Numbered from the stretch's first letter, positions 16,195-23,515 are shown. The stretch: 64,000 nt of DNA from 21-14-0-10-47-8 sp966211795 (GCA_966211795.1 CBIHNW010000011.1:62001-126000), one strand, 5' to 3'. Numbers and translations are program-made. The notes: generated from the letters alone by a model not told the origin.

Positions 16195-16611
16195 ATGGAA
16201 AAGAACATCATCAATTCGAAAAAAGCTCCCGAACCCGTCGGTGCTTATCCGCACGCGCGAGTCGCGAATGGCTTCGTGTTTTTGTCGGGCGTCGGCCCCC
16301 GTAAGCCCGGCACCAAAGACATTCCTGGCGTGCACATGGATGTCCAGGGTCGAGTGCTCTCTTATGATGTGCGGCTGCAAACCGAATCAGTGATCGACAA
16401 TATCAAGATTATTTTGGAAGAGGCGGGCAGCTCCTTCGAAAAAATCGTCGACGTTCAGGTCTTCCTGACCAATATGAAGCGAGATTTTAAAGAGTACAAC
16501 CAGGTCTACGCCGAACACTTCGCAAAAATCCAAGCCACTCGCACCACGATCGAAATTGGTGCCCTGCCAACACCGATTGCCGTCGAATTCAAAGTCATCG
16601 CCCTAGCATAA
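16195..16611 (+). CDS. RidA-family protein, probable 2-aminomuconate deaminase
   Basis: 138 residues; starts 2 nt after the previous stop, with GGAG in the preceding gene's last codons. RidA/YjgF fold: APEPVGAYPHARVANGFVFLSG near the start, then AGSSFEKIVDVQVFLTNM, and the C-terminal active-site Arg in ATRTTIEIGALP with Glu in AVEFKVIAL. 2-aminomuconate deaminase (AmnD) belongs to this family and has the same arrangement, so this is probably the step from 2-aminomuconate to 4-oxalocrotonate. A generic imine deaminase is the alternative. It is the last gene of the operon; later genes of the pathway (decarboxylase, hydratase, aldolase) are not in the window. Confidence 0.85.
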   Translation: MEKNIINSKKAPEPVGAYPHARVANGFVFLSGVGPRKPGTKDIPGVHMDVQGRVLSYDVRLQTESVIDNIKIILEEAGSSFEKIVDVQVFLTNMKRDFKEYNQVYAEHFAKIQATRTTIEIGALPTPIAVEFKVIALA

Positions 16612-16660
16612 GCTGGGATTTTGTCTCGTCACAACTGCGGAAGGGTCCTTCTTGTGAAAT

Positions 16661-16692
16661 CCAGTATGTTGGATTTTTGACCAACATATTGG
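16661..16692. repeat. Hairpin 1 after the aminophenol operon
   Basis: CCAGTATGTTGG (16661-16672) and CCAACATATTGG (16681-16692) form a 12-bp stem with one G-U pair and an 8-nt loop. No T run follows, so it is not a classical terminator in either direction. Confidence 0.6.
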
Positions 16693-16752
16693 TCGAGAGA
16701 AAAAGGGCATCTTCTTATTTTCAAGATGCAGGTTGCCTTCGGGTTTTGCTTG

Positions 16753-16792
16753 AATGTTGGTAAATTGGAATTTCTGCCAATTTACCGACATT
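16753..16792. repeat. Hairpin 2 after the aminophenol operon
   Basis: AATGTTGGTAAATTGG (16753-16768) pairs with CCAATTTACCGACATT (16777-16792): a 16-bp stem with a single G-U pair and an 8-nt loop. It shares ATGTTGG and the loop length with hairpin 1, 60 bp away. Confidence 0.65.
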
Positions 16793-16850
16793 GGTGATGA
16801 GGGTTATCGATTGCAAACTCTCTGCTCGGATTTATGATTGTCTGGCCCGG

Positions 16851-17760
16851 CTATTTCAGATTTTCGATGCGTTTGACGGTGAAGCCCTTTTTGGTCAGAA
16901 GCTCGATGAGGGAGCCTTCATTTGCCTCCAAGTGCGCGGCCCCGACGGCGACGAAGGGTGTGCTGTAGACATCAAACAGGCTCGTAAATTTTGGCAGCCA
17001 AAGTTGGTTTCGGTCTTTCAATAAGCACTGCTCTTTGCCTTCGAAATCGTTTTGGCGAATCGTTTCGGCCTTGCCTTCGCGATAGTCTTCGGCCCATTTC
17101 AATGATTCGCGGATGCGATTCTCTTGTGTCGTCTTGCCGTTGAGAATGTCTTCGATTTCCTTCACGTAATAGCCTTCATTATTGGTCAGGCAGATGGTGA
17201 CGTCTCGGTAATTGGGATTGTCGAGATGGCTGATGACTTTACCTTGTTCTTTCGCTTTCGTCTCCAGTCGATCATCCAATTGGAATTTAGAGCTGAGGCG
17301 CACGTATTCGCCATGGGACACCCGGACGGGCATGATCTCCAGCTCATGGGATAAAACGATGTAAGTTCCGTAAATGGAAAGCTTTGCCAGCAGAGTCGAT
17401 GAATTGGACGGATATTTTTTTCTGCAGAAAGGTTTTGAGTTTTGCGAAGACTTCGGGTTTTAATTTTTTCTCAAGCAGTGGTTCGGTCGCGGCTCGGTAC
17501 ATTCGGTCGGTCAGCGCTTTGTCGAACTGTTCCTGCGATTCGCGACCACTTTCGCTGATGAAAACGTCGGCGCGATCAAAGTATGGCCAAAATGAATCCG
17601 GCAGATCTTCGCTGGTCACGCCAAAGTGCATGGTACCAAAAAGGTATCCGACCTTGTGATCTTTCTCGACTTGGTAGAGAAAGGGGCGCTTCACCCGGTA
17701 TTTTGAATCCGAGGCGCAAGCCACCAATGCTAAGCAAAGAAGCGAAACCAAGATTTTCAT
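16851..17760 (-). pseudogene. TraB/GumN-family lipoprotein, frameshifted
   Basis: The N-terminal frame (17760-17344) starts with a lipoprotein signal, MKILVSLLCLALVAC, then GYLFGTMHFGV typical of TraB/GumN proteins. The C-terminal frame (to 16851) carries the rest of the family pattern, including RLETKAKEQGKVISHLD and STPFVAVGAAHLEANEG. The frames join if one base is dropped in a run of seven A (coding strand; T run at 17415-17421), giving FLQKK then YPSNSSTLLAKL and about 300 residues, the family length. The break could be a real mutation, a sequencing error in the homopolymer, or A7 transcript slippage. Family members are cell-surface or periplasmic putative hydrolases of unclear function. 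Confidence 0.8.
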
Positions 17761-17775
17761 TTGGAGAGCTCCTTT

Positions 17776-19224
17776 TTATCTCTTGAAAGAGCGCTTAAAT
17801 TTGCTTTCCATTTTTCCGCCTGGCCGCGAATCGCGACCGGGTCGCGAATCTTTTCCGTAACGTGAGGGAGATCCTGGACGAGAATCATTTTCAGCGCGAT
17901 TCGGCCGGCCCGATTCAGAGCGTGCGCCTTTGCCAGCCGGAAAATCGCGATCGACACGGCTATCGCGTCCCGGGCGCGTGTCTTTGCTCGGTCGCGAGTC
18001 TCGCTCGGGCCGGGCGTCTTTGCTAGGGCGAGAACCTCGAGCAGGACGAGCGTCTTTGCCAGGGCGAGTGTCTGAATCGGATTTGGCTTTCGATTCCGCG
18101 AACTTCTTTGCGATTGGTGATTTTTTGCCTTCGATCTTGTTGATCAGGAACTGATCGCGCTCAGTGACCAGATTGTAGACCACGCCAGAGCGGCCGGCAC
18201 GTGCAGTTCGACCGGCGCGGTGGATGTAGTTTTCCATTTGCTTTGGCAGATGGTAGTTGATGACCCGAGCGACGTTGTAGATATCAAGGCCCCGGCCACC
18301 CAAATCGGTGGAAACCAAAAGATCGATCTCGCCGTTGCGAAATTTCTTAAGGTTCGTACGGCGATCGTTTTTATCCATCTCACCGCGGTAGACGGCGCAC
18401 TCGTAACCGTTGGCGCGAAGCTCTTCGGCAACCTTGTCGCATTGTTCGCGGGTGTTGGTGAAGATCATCGTTCCGCCTTGAATTTTCTGGTTCAGGATTT
18501 TTTCAAACAATGGCCAACGTTTGCCATTTTCGACGATCAGATTTTTAGTGATCAGGCTTTGCGTCGTTTTGCCGCTACCTTTGCTGCGAATGACTTCGGC
18601 GTTCATGAACATTTCGTTCATCAACTCTTGCACCGTCGGAGACACAGTCGCCGAGAAGAGTGAAAGCTGCACGTCCTTAGGGCAGGCTTGAATCACAATA
18701 TTCGAGGCCGTCAAAAATCCTTGATCCATCATCTGGTCGGCCTCGTCGAAGATGAGCATGCGCACGTCTGAGAGATCAATCAGCTCAAGCTCGAGCATTT
18801 CCACCAAGCGGGCCGGTGAAGCGAGCAGAACTTCGAATGCCGCTGCCGTATTTTTTCGAGCCATCGCCAGGGGCATGCCACCCAGGGCGGCCCGCACGCG
18901 AAGACGGGTTTCGTGAGTCAGCGTTTTCAAAACTTTCGCCACTTGTTCGCCCAGCTCGCGGCTTGGAACCATGATGACAGCTCGCGGAGTTCTCTCTTGG
19001 GTCACGGGGCTGCCATCGTCTTCGAGACTTTTAAGCAGATTCAAAAGTGGCAGCGAGTAAGCCAATGTTTTTCCGCTGCCGGTTTCGGAAACGCCAACAA
19101 CCGATTGGCCACTCATCATCAGCGGAATGACCATGGACTGAATTTCGGTGGGTTTGAACAGAGATTGTTCTTTCAGGCTTTTCAGAAGTGAGGGGCGCAG
19201 ACCGAAATCGGTAAATGAGTTCAT
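17776..19224 (-). CDS. DEAD-box RNA helicase with Arg/Asp/Ser/Pro repeat tail
   Basis: 482 residues. The helicase core (about 1-375) has the Q motif (KPTEIQSMVIP), Walker A ETGSGKT, PSREL, DEAD (LIFDEADQMMD), SAT, and the C-lobe motifs STDLGGRGLD and HRAGRTARAGR. It unwinds short RNA duplexes, as in ribosome assembly or cold shock. The C-terminal ~95 residues are a low-complexity tail built from repeats such as RPGRDSRP and RPSKDARP, highly charged and likely RNA-binding and disordered. AAGGA lies 7 nt before the ATG. The frameshifted TraB gene lies 15 bp downstream on the same strand. Confidence 0.95.
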   Translation of the reverse strand: MNSFTDFGLRPSLLKSLKEQSLFKPTEIQSMVIPLMMSGQSVVGVSETGSGKTLAYSLPLLNLLKSLEDDGSPVTQERTPRAVIMVPSRELGEQVAKVLKTLTHETRLRVRAALGGMPLAMARKNTAAAFEVLLASPARLVEMLELELIDLSDVRMLIFDEADQMMDQGFLTASNIVIQACPKDVQLSLFSATVSPTVQELMNEMFMNAEVIRSKGSGKTTQSLITKNLIVENGKRWPLFEKILNQKIQGGTMIFTNTREQCDKVAEELRANGYECAVYRGEMDKNDRRTNLKKFRNGEIDLLVSTDLGGRGLDIYNVARVINYHLPKQMENYIHRAGRTARAGRSGVVYNLVTERDQFLINKIEGKKSPIAKKFAESKAKSDSDTRPGKDARPARGSRPSKDARPERDSRPSKDTRPGRDSRVDRDFPAGKGARSESGRPNRAENDSRPGSPSRYGKDSRPGRDSRPGGKMESKFKRSFKR

Positions 19225-19382
19225 GGCGGAATCCTTGGCTGATGGGAGAAGTTAAAGAGGTGTTTTAACTCTGAAAAAGGCTTTCCCATATAGAAATATG
19301 CGCTGTCCTCCATTTTGACAGCAAATTTTACTATTTTCACCGTGATCGACATTGCCCTGAAAGGCGGTCTTGGGGTAAATCC

Positions 19383-20204
19383 GTGAGCTCTATGCAAGCA
19401 CAAACCGATTTAACTCATCCCTTGGCCGTCAAGATCCGCAAACAAATGGTCGAAGCCTTGGCCGAATACCAAATGATTCAGGATGGGGACCGCATCATGG
19501 TGTGCTGCTCGGGTGGCAAGGATTCCAGCATTTTGCTGGCCTTGCTGAGCGAAGTCCAGCGTCGGGCTCCATACAGTTTCGAGTTCGAGGCCGTGATGCT
19601 GGATCAAGGGCACCCCGGCTTTGACCCGACGGCTTTTGCCGCGTGGGTGGAATCCTTGGGAGTGAAGCTCACGGTTGTTCAGCGCGACACCCATTCCATC
19701 GTGAAAGAGAAAGTCACTTCGGGTGTCTTTTGTTCGCTTTGTTCTCGGTTGCGACGCGGGATTTTGTATGATCACGCGCATGAAAACGAGTTTACGAAGA
19801 TGGCTTTGGGTCATCACCGCGATGACTTGTCCGAAACACTTTTGATGAATCTCTTTTACACCGGCAAACTGGCCTCGATGCCGCCGAAACTGAAATCCGA
19901 CGATGGCCGCAATATTTTGCTCAGACCCTTGAGCTTTGTCGCCGAGAAAGATTTGCGCGAGCTGGCGGCGGCTTGGAAGTTTCCGATCATTCCTTGCAAC
20001 CTGTGCGGTTCGCAAGAGGGGATGAAGCGGCAGAAAATTAAAAAGTTGCTGTCAGATTTGGAAAAAGACATACCGCAAATCGGCAATTCAATGCTGAAGG
20101 CGATGAGCAATATTCACGAGTCACAATTGATGGATCATCAGCTTTGGGATTTTGTGAATCTCAAAGCCGATGAGAAATTTGACGGATCGGAACTGCAGTT
20201 CTAG
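19383..20204 (+). CDS. ttcA: tRNA 2-thiocytidine biosynthesis protein TtcA
   Basis: 273 residues from GTG at 19383; an ATG at 19392 would shorten it by three. It adds sulfur to C32 of some tRNAs, using ATP and an Fe-S cluster. The PP-loop is CCSGGKDSSILLALL. The two CxxC pairs are CSLCSRLRRG in the middle and PCNLCGSQ near residue 215, the ligands of the TtcA cluster. GHHRDDLSETLLMNLFYTGKLASMPPK is the classic conserved stretch. The stop TAG overlaps the stop of the converging HMA gene at a CTAG. Confidence 0.95.
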   Translation: MSSMQAQTDLTHPLAVKIRKQMVEALAEYQMIQDGDRIMVCCSGGKDSSILLALLSEVQRRAPYSFEFEAVMLDQGHPGFDPTAFAAWVESLGVKLTVVQRDTHSIVKEKVTSGVFCSLCSRLRRGILYDHAHENEFTKMALGHHRDDLSETLLMNLFYTGKLASMPPKLKSDDGRNILLRPLSFVAEKDLRELAAAWKFPIIPCNLCGSQEGMKRQKIKKLLSDLEKDIPQIGNSMLKAMSNIHESQLMDHQLWDFVNLKADEKFDGSELQF

Positions 20205-20518
20205 TTCTTCTTGGTTTTCTTTGAAACCGGAGCGCCACCGCGAACGATGGTGTAATCGCCAGCTTCGCCCACCAATTTGGAAATCTCGCCGGCGTCCAGT
20301 GATTTGCCTTCAGCCATTTCGATCGTGAGCTCGCCCTGTTGTTTCTTGGCGTTGGTCAATTTCGCCGAGCAGGTTGCTACTCCGTCCATCTTGCAGACTT
20401 TTTCTTCGATGGATTTTGCACAAGCACCACAGTGCATGCCCTTGACCTGAAAAGTCGTCGGTTCCGCCAAAGCAGACAATGAAAAGACCAAAGCGCTGAT
20501 CGCCATAAAAATACGCAT
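20201..20518 (-). CDS. Exported heavy-metal-associated (HMA) domain protein
   Basis: 105 residues. ATG at 20518, with AGGAGG 5 nt upstream. The signal peptide is MRIFMAISALVFSLSALAEP. The mature part is a ferredoxin-like HMA domain with GMHCGACAKSIEE, the CxxC that binds Cu(I), Hg(II) or similar. The fold is known from MerP and copper chaperones; in the periplasm it may buffer or hand on metal. A spaced cysteine pair (VCKMDGVATC) follows and could add a disulfide. The C-terminus is Lys-rich. No transporter gene is beside it. Confidence 0.85.
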   Translation of the reverse strand: MRIFMAISALVFSLSALAEPTTFQVKGMHCGACAKSIEEKVCKMDGVATCSAKLTNAKKQQGELTIEMAEGKSLDAGEISKLVGEAGDYTIVRGGAPVSKKTKKN

Positions 20519-20539
20519 AAAACCTCCTGGGGTGCGACC

Positions 20540-20548
20540 AGTATAACA
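20540..20548 (-). promoter_or_regulatory. Extended -10 promoter element for the HMA gene
   Basis: On the minus strand the sequence TG-T-TATACT (20548-20540) is an extended -10 element, about 22 bp before the start codon and just ahead of the AGGAGG. No good -35 is seen. Confidence 0.4.
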
Positions 20549-20640
20549 TCCTGAAATGACCTGAAAATCGAAATTTCGGCGGGTCTTGCTCAAAGATCGG
20601 GCAGCTGGCCAAAGAAATGCAGTTTGCCAAGAAATTGCTG

Positions 20641-20669
20641 TTGATTCGCGGGAACGCTTTCGTTATAAA
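20641..20669 (+). promoter_or_regulatory. Promoter of tRNA-Asp
   Basis: TTGATT (20641-20646) and TATAAA (20664-20669) are separated by 17 bp. The expected start near 20676 is 20 bp before the mature tRNA. Confidence 0.65.
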
Positions 20670-20695
20670 AGTCGCTCTTGAATCAATTACCACGC

Positions 20696-20772
20696 GGGGT
20701 GGTAGTTAAGTTGGTTATAACGTCCGCCTGTCACGCGGAAGGCCGCGGGTTCGAGTCCCGTCCACCCCGCCA
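20696..20772 (+). tRNA. tRNA-Asp (GTC)
   Basis: 77 nt including an encoded CCA end. Acceptor GGGGTGG pairs with CCACCCC; the D stem is GTTA/TAAC; the anticodon stem TCCGC/GCGGA carries the loop CTGTCAC (anticodon GTC); the T arm is GCGGG-TTCGAGT-CCCGT. Discriminator G73 is as expected for Asp. Its 3' end is the left boundary of the repeat-flanked island. Confidence 0.97.
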
Positions 20773-20815
20773 TTTCATTTGCCACCAATCCTACTCATTT
20801 TTCTAAAATTTCGCC
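20766..20815. repeat. Left att-like direct repeat overlapping the tRNA 3' end
   Basis: Starts in the last bases of tRNA-Asp (CCCGCCA) and continues as TTCATTTGCCAC... to ...AAAATTTCGCC. It matches the copy at 22754-22803 at 43 of 50 positions by direct alignment, without gaps. Confidence 0.75.
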
Positions 20816-20885
20816 AGCGGGCTCATGGCATTCTGTTGTTGGCAATCGGCGGATCTTCTTTTAGAGAGTAGATTGAAGCCTTTGA

Positions 20886-21200
20886 TTAGGAAACTTTAAC
20901 TCGCAAGTTTTCAAGGCCTGAATGATTCAGCATATCCTGGACTGCAAGCTCCACAAATTGTGCTTCTGAATATCCCAAAAGGTCGGCAAATTTTGCGGCC
21001 CGCTCGGCGCTTACGACGCGCCTATCATTTTCAATATCACTTAAATGCTGAATCGAAATGTCTAAAGATTTTGAGAAGTCCTTCAAAGTTAATTCTTCGC
21101 CCATGCGAATCGAGCGCAGTAGCCGTCCAAAACTGAGTGGACCACCTGCTATTTTTTCTAGGGCTTTTATGGCATCTGACTTTTTTATTTTAGTATTCAT
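20886..21200 (-). CDS. XRE-family antitoxin (HigA-like)
   Basis: 104 residues. Residues 25-80 form an HTH (LLRSIRMGEELTLKDFSKSL, then ISIQHLSDIENDRRVVS). The remaining C-terminus would contact the toxin. It overlaps the toxin gene upstream by 11 bp, toxin first, as in HigBA modules. Antitoxins of this type bind both the toxin and the operon operator; a suitable palindrome lies in the promoter. Confidence 0.88.
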   Translation of the reverse strand: MNTKIKKSDAIKALEKIAGGPLSFGRLLRSIRMGEELTLKDFSKSLDISIQHLSDIENDRRVVSAERAAKFADLLGYSEAQFVELAVQDMLNHSGLENLRVKVS

Positions 21201-21468
21201 GTTTATCTACTCCTTCGACCAATACAAATTCAATACGGTCGTTCACGATTTTGTAATAGGCTCTGTAACTTCGACTCAGTCTTATTGATCTCGTACCTGT
21301 TAGCTTTCCTTTAAGGGGCTCATCGTGGTACCCAGGAATTTTTCTTACTTCTTCTAGACCCTGACTTTCCACTTCCATGACCCAAGATAACAACTTGTCG
21401 ACAATAAACGATGGTGCTTTCCTTAGCTGCTTTTCAACTTGTTTGCTTAGTTTTACAGTTCTTATCAC
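21190..21468 (-). CDS. RelE/HigB-family toxin
   Basis: 92 residues, GTG start. ParE/RelE-superfamily pattern: short N-terminal helices (SKQVEKQLRKAPSFIVDKLL), then beta strands with GTRSIRLSRSYRAYYKI and IEFVLVEGVDKHEY, where basic and Tyr residues match catalytic positions of ribosome-dependent mRNA endonucleases. The C-terminal HEY is common in HigB/YafQ-like members. No ribosome-binding site precedes it, and the promoter places the transcript start near the first codon, so translation may be leaderless. Confidence 0.87.
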   Translation of the reverse strand: MIRTVKLSKQVEKQLRKAPSFIVDKLLSWVMEVESQGLEEVRKIPGYHDEPLKGKLTGTRSIRLSRSYRAYYKIVNDRIEFVLVEGVDKHEY

Positions 21469-21474
21469 ATTTTT

Positions 21475-21503
21475 AATGTACCCCTATCAGGGGTAAATGT
21501 CAA
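21475..21503 (-). promoter_or_regulatory. TA promoter with built-in operator
   Basis: On the minus strand: TTGACA (21503-21498), a 17-bp spacer, then TACATT (21480-21475). The spacer and the first -10 base hold ACCCCT-GAT-AGGGGT, a perfect inverted repeat (21494-21480). A bound antitoxin would block RNA polymerase, which fits autorepression. Confidence 0.7.
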
Positions 21504-21638
21504 ATATAAAAAAGAGCAGACAGCCTGCCCATCGTCAAGACATCAATTGGTATTACCTGACGTCAATCGACATCACAATTTGGCTAAACTAGTCAAATCT
21601 CTAAGCTAAACATTTGCAATTATAGTGCATTGGCAGAT

Positions 21639-21648
21639 CCCGCCATTT
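21639..21648. repeat. 10-bp internal copy of the att-like core
   Basis: CCCGCCATTT is identical to the core at the tRNA 3' end (20766-20775). It lies between the toxin promoter and the phosphotransferase-like gene. Confidence 0.4.
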
Positions 21649-21649
21649 T

Positions 21650-21669
21650 TTGAACCTCGAAAGGTTCAA
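21650..21669. repeat. Perfect 8-bp stem hairpin
   Basis: TTGAACCT and AGGTTCAA enclose the tetraloop CGAA, directly after the internal core copy. It may be a leader structure of the phosphotransferase-like gene or part of a junction. Confidence 0.5.
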
Positions 21670-21744
21670 GACTCTGAAATCCCTAAAAAATTCTGAAGTA
21701 AAATCTTCTGGTTCCGACGGTTGCCTGGTAGGGGATTCAAAGCT

Positions 21745-22707
21745 ATGGAACAGACGATGGATTCACTTTTGCCACAGATCGCAGACCGAAAGCACTATGC
21801 AGAGCTGTTTAAGCAAAACAGTCATTGGGACCGGGCGATCAAATTCTTAATTGAGAAGCATAAGCTGACAGGAAACGTTCAAAGAGGAGTTCTGGGAAGC
21901 CATATTGTCTATCGAGTAGGAGATTGCTGGATTAAGCTGATGGCACCTCTGTTTGCAAAAGACATGGCGTATGAATTGAGCGGGTTACGCGCCGTTAGCG
22001 GCAAACTGTCGGTCCGATCTCCGGAAATTCTTGGCGAAGGCACATTAGAGGGATGGCAATATGTAATCCTTAGTCATATTGAAGGTAATCCGATTCGGAA
22101 TGTTTGGACTAGGTTGGAACAGCAACACAAAACAAAACTCGCAGAACAAATAGCTCGTGTCACAATCGAAATTAGTAAGTGCAAGGCTGATGATGTTATC
22201 GAGAACCGCTTCGTGTGGAACGAATTCATCAAGAACCAGTACGTTTCTTGTGAGGAACAGCAAAAGAAAAAAGGACTTCCAGATGAATGGCTGGCGCATG
22301 TTAGAGAGTTTCTACACAGCTTTGATCTGTCTGAGTTTCAGGCGCACAATCAAGTTTTTCTTCATGCAGATCTCACGTTCGACCATTTTCTCGTTTCCCA
22401 AGATACTGAACCGAGGGTTTCGGGGATCATCGACTTGGCTGATTGCCAGATAGGAAATTTTGAATATGAGCTATGCGCTCCCACTGTTTTTATCTTTAAG
22501 GGCAGTCGGCCTCTGCTCAAACAGTACCTGACCCGATGTGGATTTGCTTTGCCGGATTTAAATGCGCGTTTTTCTGAAAAGCTGTTGGCCTGGTCTATAC
22601 TGCACCGCTATTTCAGCATGATCAGCTATTTTCAAGAGGAAATGAAGGCTTGCGAACCTGGCGATTTTAAGTCGCTTGCTCAAAAGGTTTTTCCACTATC
22701 TGTATAA
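21745..22707 (+). CDS. APH-like phosphotransferase family protein
   Basis: 320 residues. ATG at 21745, with AGGGG 10 nt upstream; a TTG at 21721 is less likely. The kinase-like fold is indicated by VFLHADLTFDHFLV (catalytic-loop His-Ala-Asp) and GIIDLADCQIGNFEYEL (metal-binding Asp), the usual pair of the aminoglycoside phosphotransferase/choline kinase superfamily. The Asn normally 5 residues after the catalytic Asp appears as His. The substrate is unknown: antibiotic, sugar and small-metabolite kinases share this pattern. It is the second cargo unit of the island; base composition is A/T-rich. Confidence 0.8.
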   Translation: MEQTMDSLLPQIADRKHYAELFKQNSHWDRAIKFLIEKHKLTGNVQRGVLGSHIVYRVGDCWIKLMAPLFAKDMAYELSGLRAVSGKLSVRSPEILGEGTLEGWQYVILSHIEGNPIRNVWTRLEQQHKTKLAEQIARVTIEISKCKADDVIENRFVWNEFIKNQYVSCEEQQKKKGLPDEWLAHVREFLHSFDLSEFQAHNQVFLHADLTFDHFLVSQDTEPRVSGIIDLADCQIGNFEYELCAPTVFIFKGSRPLLKQYLTRCGFALPDLNARFSEKLLAWSILHRYFSMISYFQEEMKACEPGDFKSLAQKVFPLSV

Positions 22708-22753
22708 TCAAGCGAGCAAATCAAGATCGCTATCATTGACTCGTCCCATTTGT

Positions 22754-22803
22754 CCCGCAAATTCATTTGCCACTAAGTCTACTTATTTTTTTAAAATTTC
22801 GCC
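22754..22803. repeat. Right att-like direct repeat
   Basis: CCCGCAAATTCATTTGCCAC... to ...AAAATTTCGCC, 43 of 50 identical to the repeat at the tRNA-Asp end. It marks the right edge of the island. The next ~196 bp up to 23000 are A/T-rich and hold only a doubtful hydrophobic reading frame. Confidence 0.7.
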
Positions 22804-22999
22804 GTTTAAATTTTTTCATTTTTTTGCTCTCCATTGCCTCTGCAATAGGCTCTCTCTGCATTCGGCATTCGCTGATTGCTTGGATGGCGCGTTTGCTAAT
22901 TGTTTTTTTTGGTGGGTGGACGGGGGTTGAAGTGTTCGCTAAGATTTTGGTGCGTTTGAGTTTTGGAATTTTGCAATTTATTTTTGGTAGGAGTTGAGT

Positions 23000-23515
23000 A
23001 TGAAACTGGTTGCTGTCGTTTTCACTTTTTTATCTCTCTTGAGTTGTGCGGGGGCGCCGCCGGCGGGGCGGAAGCTTTCGGCTTCTGAGGTTCAGGCTCA
23101 TGGGTTTACGCGGGGGCAAGAACATCTAAAATGTGATAAGGATGCGACGCAGACGGAAACTTGTCGAAAGTTTGTTTGCACCAATCCTGTCGTGGGGGAT
23201 TTTGAATGTTACGATCAAGAAGCGACGGAAGAGGACAAGAAGGAATTTCGTCGACAGCTCAATATGAAAGTGGCGGGGGCGGCCACCGAGAATTGTCAAT
23301 TTGTTGAAAGCGGCAGTCCCGTTTCTTGCTCGAGCTCGTCAACGGAAAAAGAAGTTCGCACGCGCGTGATTTGCGTGGGATTGAATGAGACAAAAGCTCC
23401 CCAGGTGATGCGCGGAACCTGCGCGTTTGAAGAATGTTCGGGACCAGAATTTAAAACATGCAGTCGCAAAGGGAATCCCGCCGTTTTGCAATGGAAAGCT
23501 GATTTCAAAAAATAG
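23000..23515 (+). CDS. Cys-rich lipoprotein, unknown function
   Basis: 171 residues; TAGGAG 7 nt before the ATG. MKLVAVVFTFLSLLSCAGAP is a lipoprotein signal with lipobox LLSC. The mature part has nine further cysteines, probably paired (KCDKD, TCRKFVC, FECYD, NCQFVES, SCSSS, RVICVG, GTCAFEEC, TCSRKG), suggesting a disulfide-bonded extracytoplasmic domain. I do not recognise a family. Confidence 0.75.
   Translation: MKLVAVVFTFLSLLSCAGAPPAGRKLSASEVQAHGFTRGQEHLKCDKDATQTETCRKFVCTNPVVGDFECYDQEATEEDKKEFRRQLNMKVAGAATENCQFVESGSPVSCSSSSTEKEVRTRVICVGLNETKAPQVMRGTCAFEECSGPEFKTCSRKGNPAVLQWKADFKK

Larger units (their letters stand above)
20766..22803. mobile_element. tRNA-Asp-associated 2-kb mini-island
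   Basis: Bounded by 50-bp imperfect direct repeats, the left one overlapping the tRNA 3' end, the usual footprint of site-specific integration at a tRNA gene. The interior is visibly richer in A/T than the flanks and holds a toxin-antitoxin pair and a phosphotransferase-like gene. There is no integrase, so it is either a decayed island or one moved in trans. A third 10-bp copy of CCCGCCATTT at 21639-21648 lies between the two cargo units and may mark an internal junction. Confidence 0.6.

Noticed and set aside
16661..16792. Ordinary Rho-independent terminators
   Set aside because: Both stems are strong but no T run follows in either direction.
21639..21669. Classical attC or integron cassette site
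   Set aside because: There is a core copy and a hairpin, but no attC-type R and L boxes and no integron integrase.
22767..22997. Hydrophobic 76-residue reading frame
   Set aside because: It begins inside the right att-like repeat, has no ribosome-binding site, and its bias to Leu, Ile and Phe is what A/T-rich DNA gives by chance.
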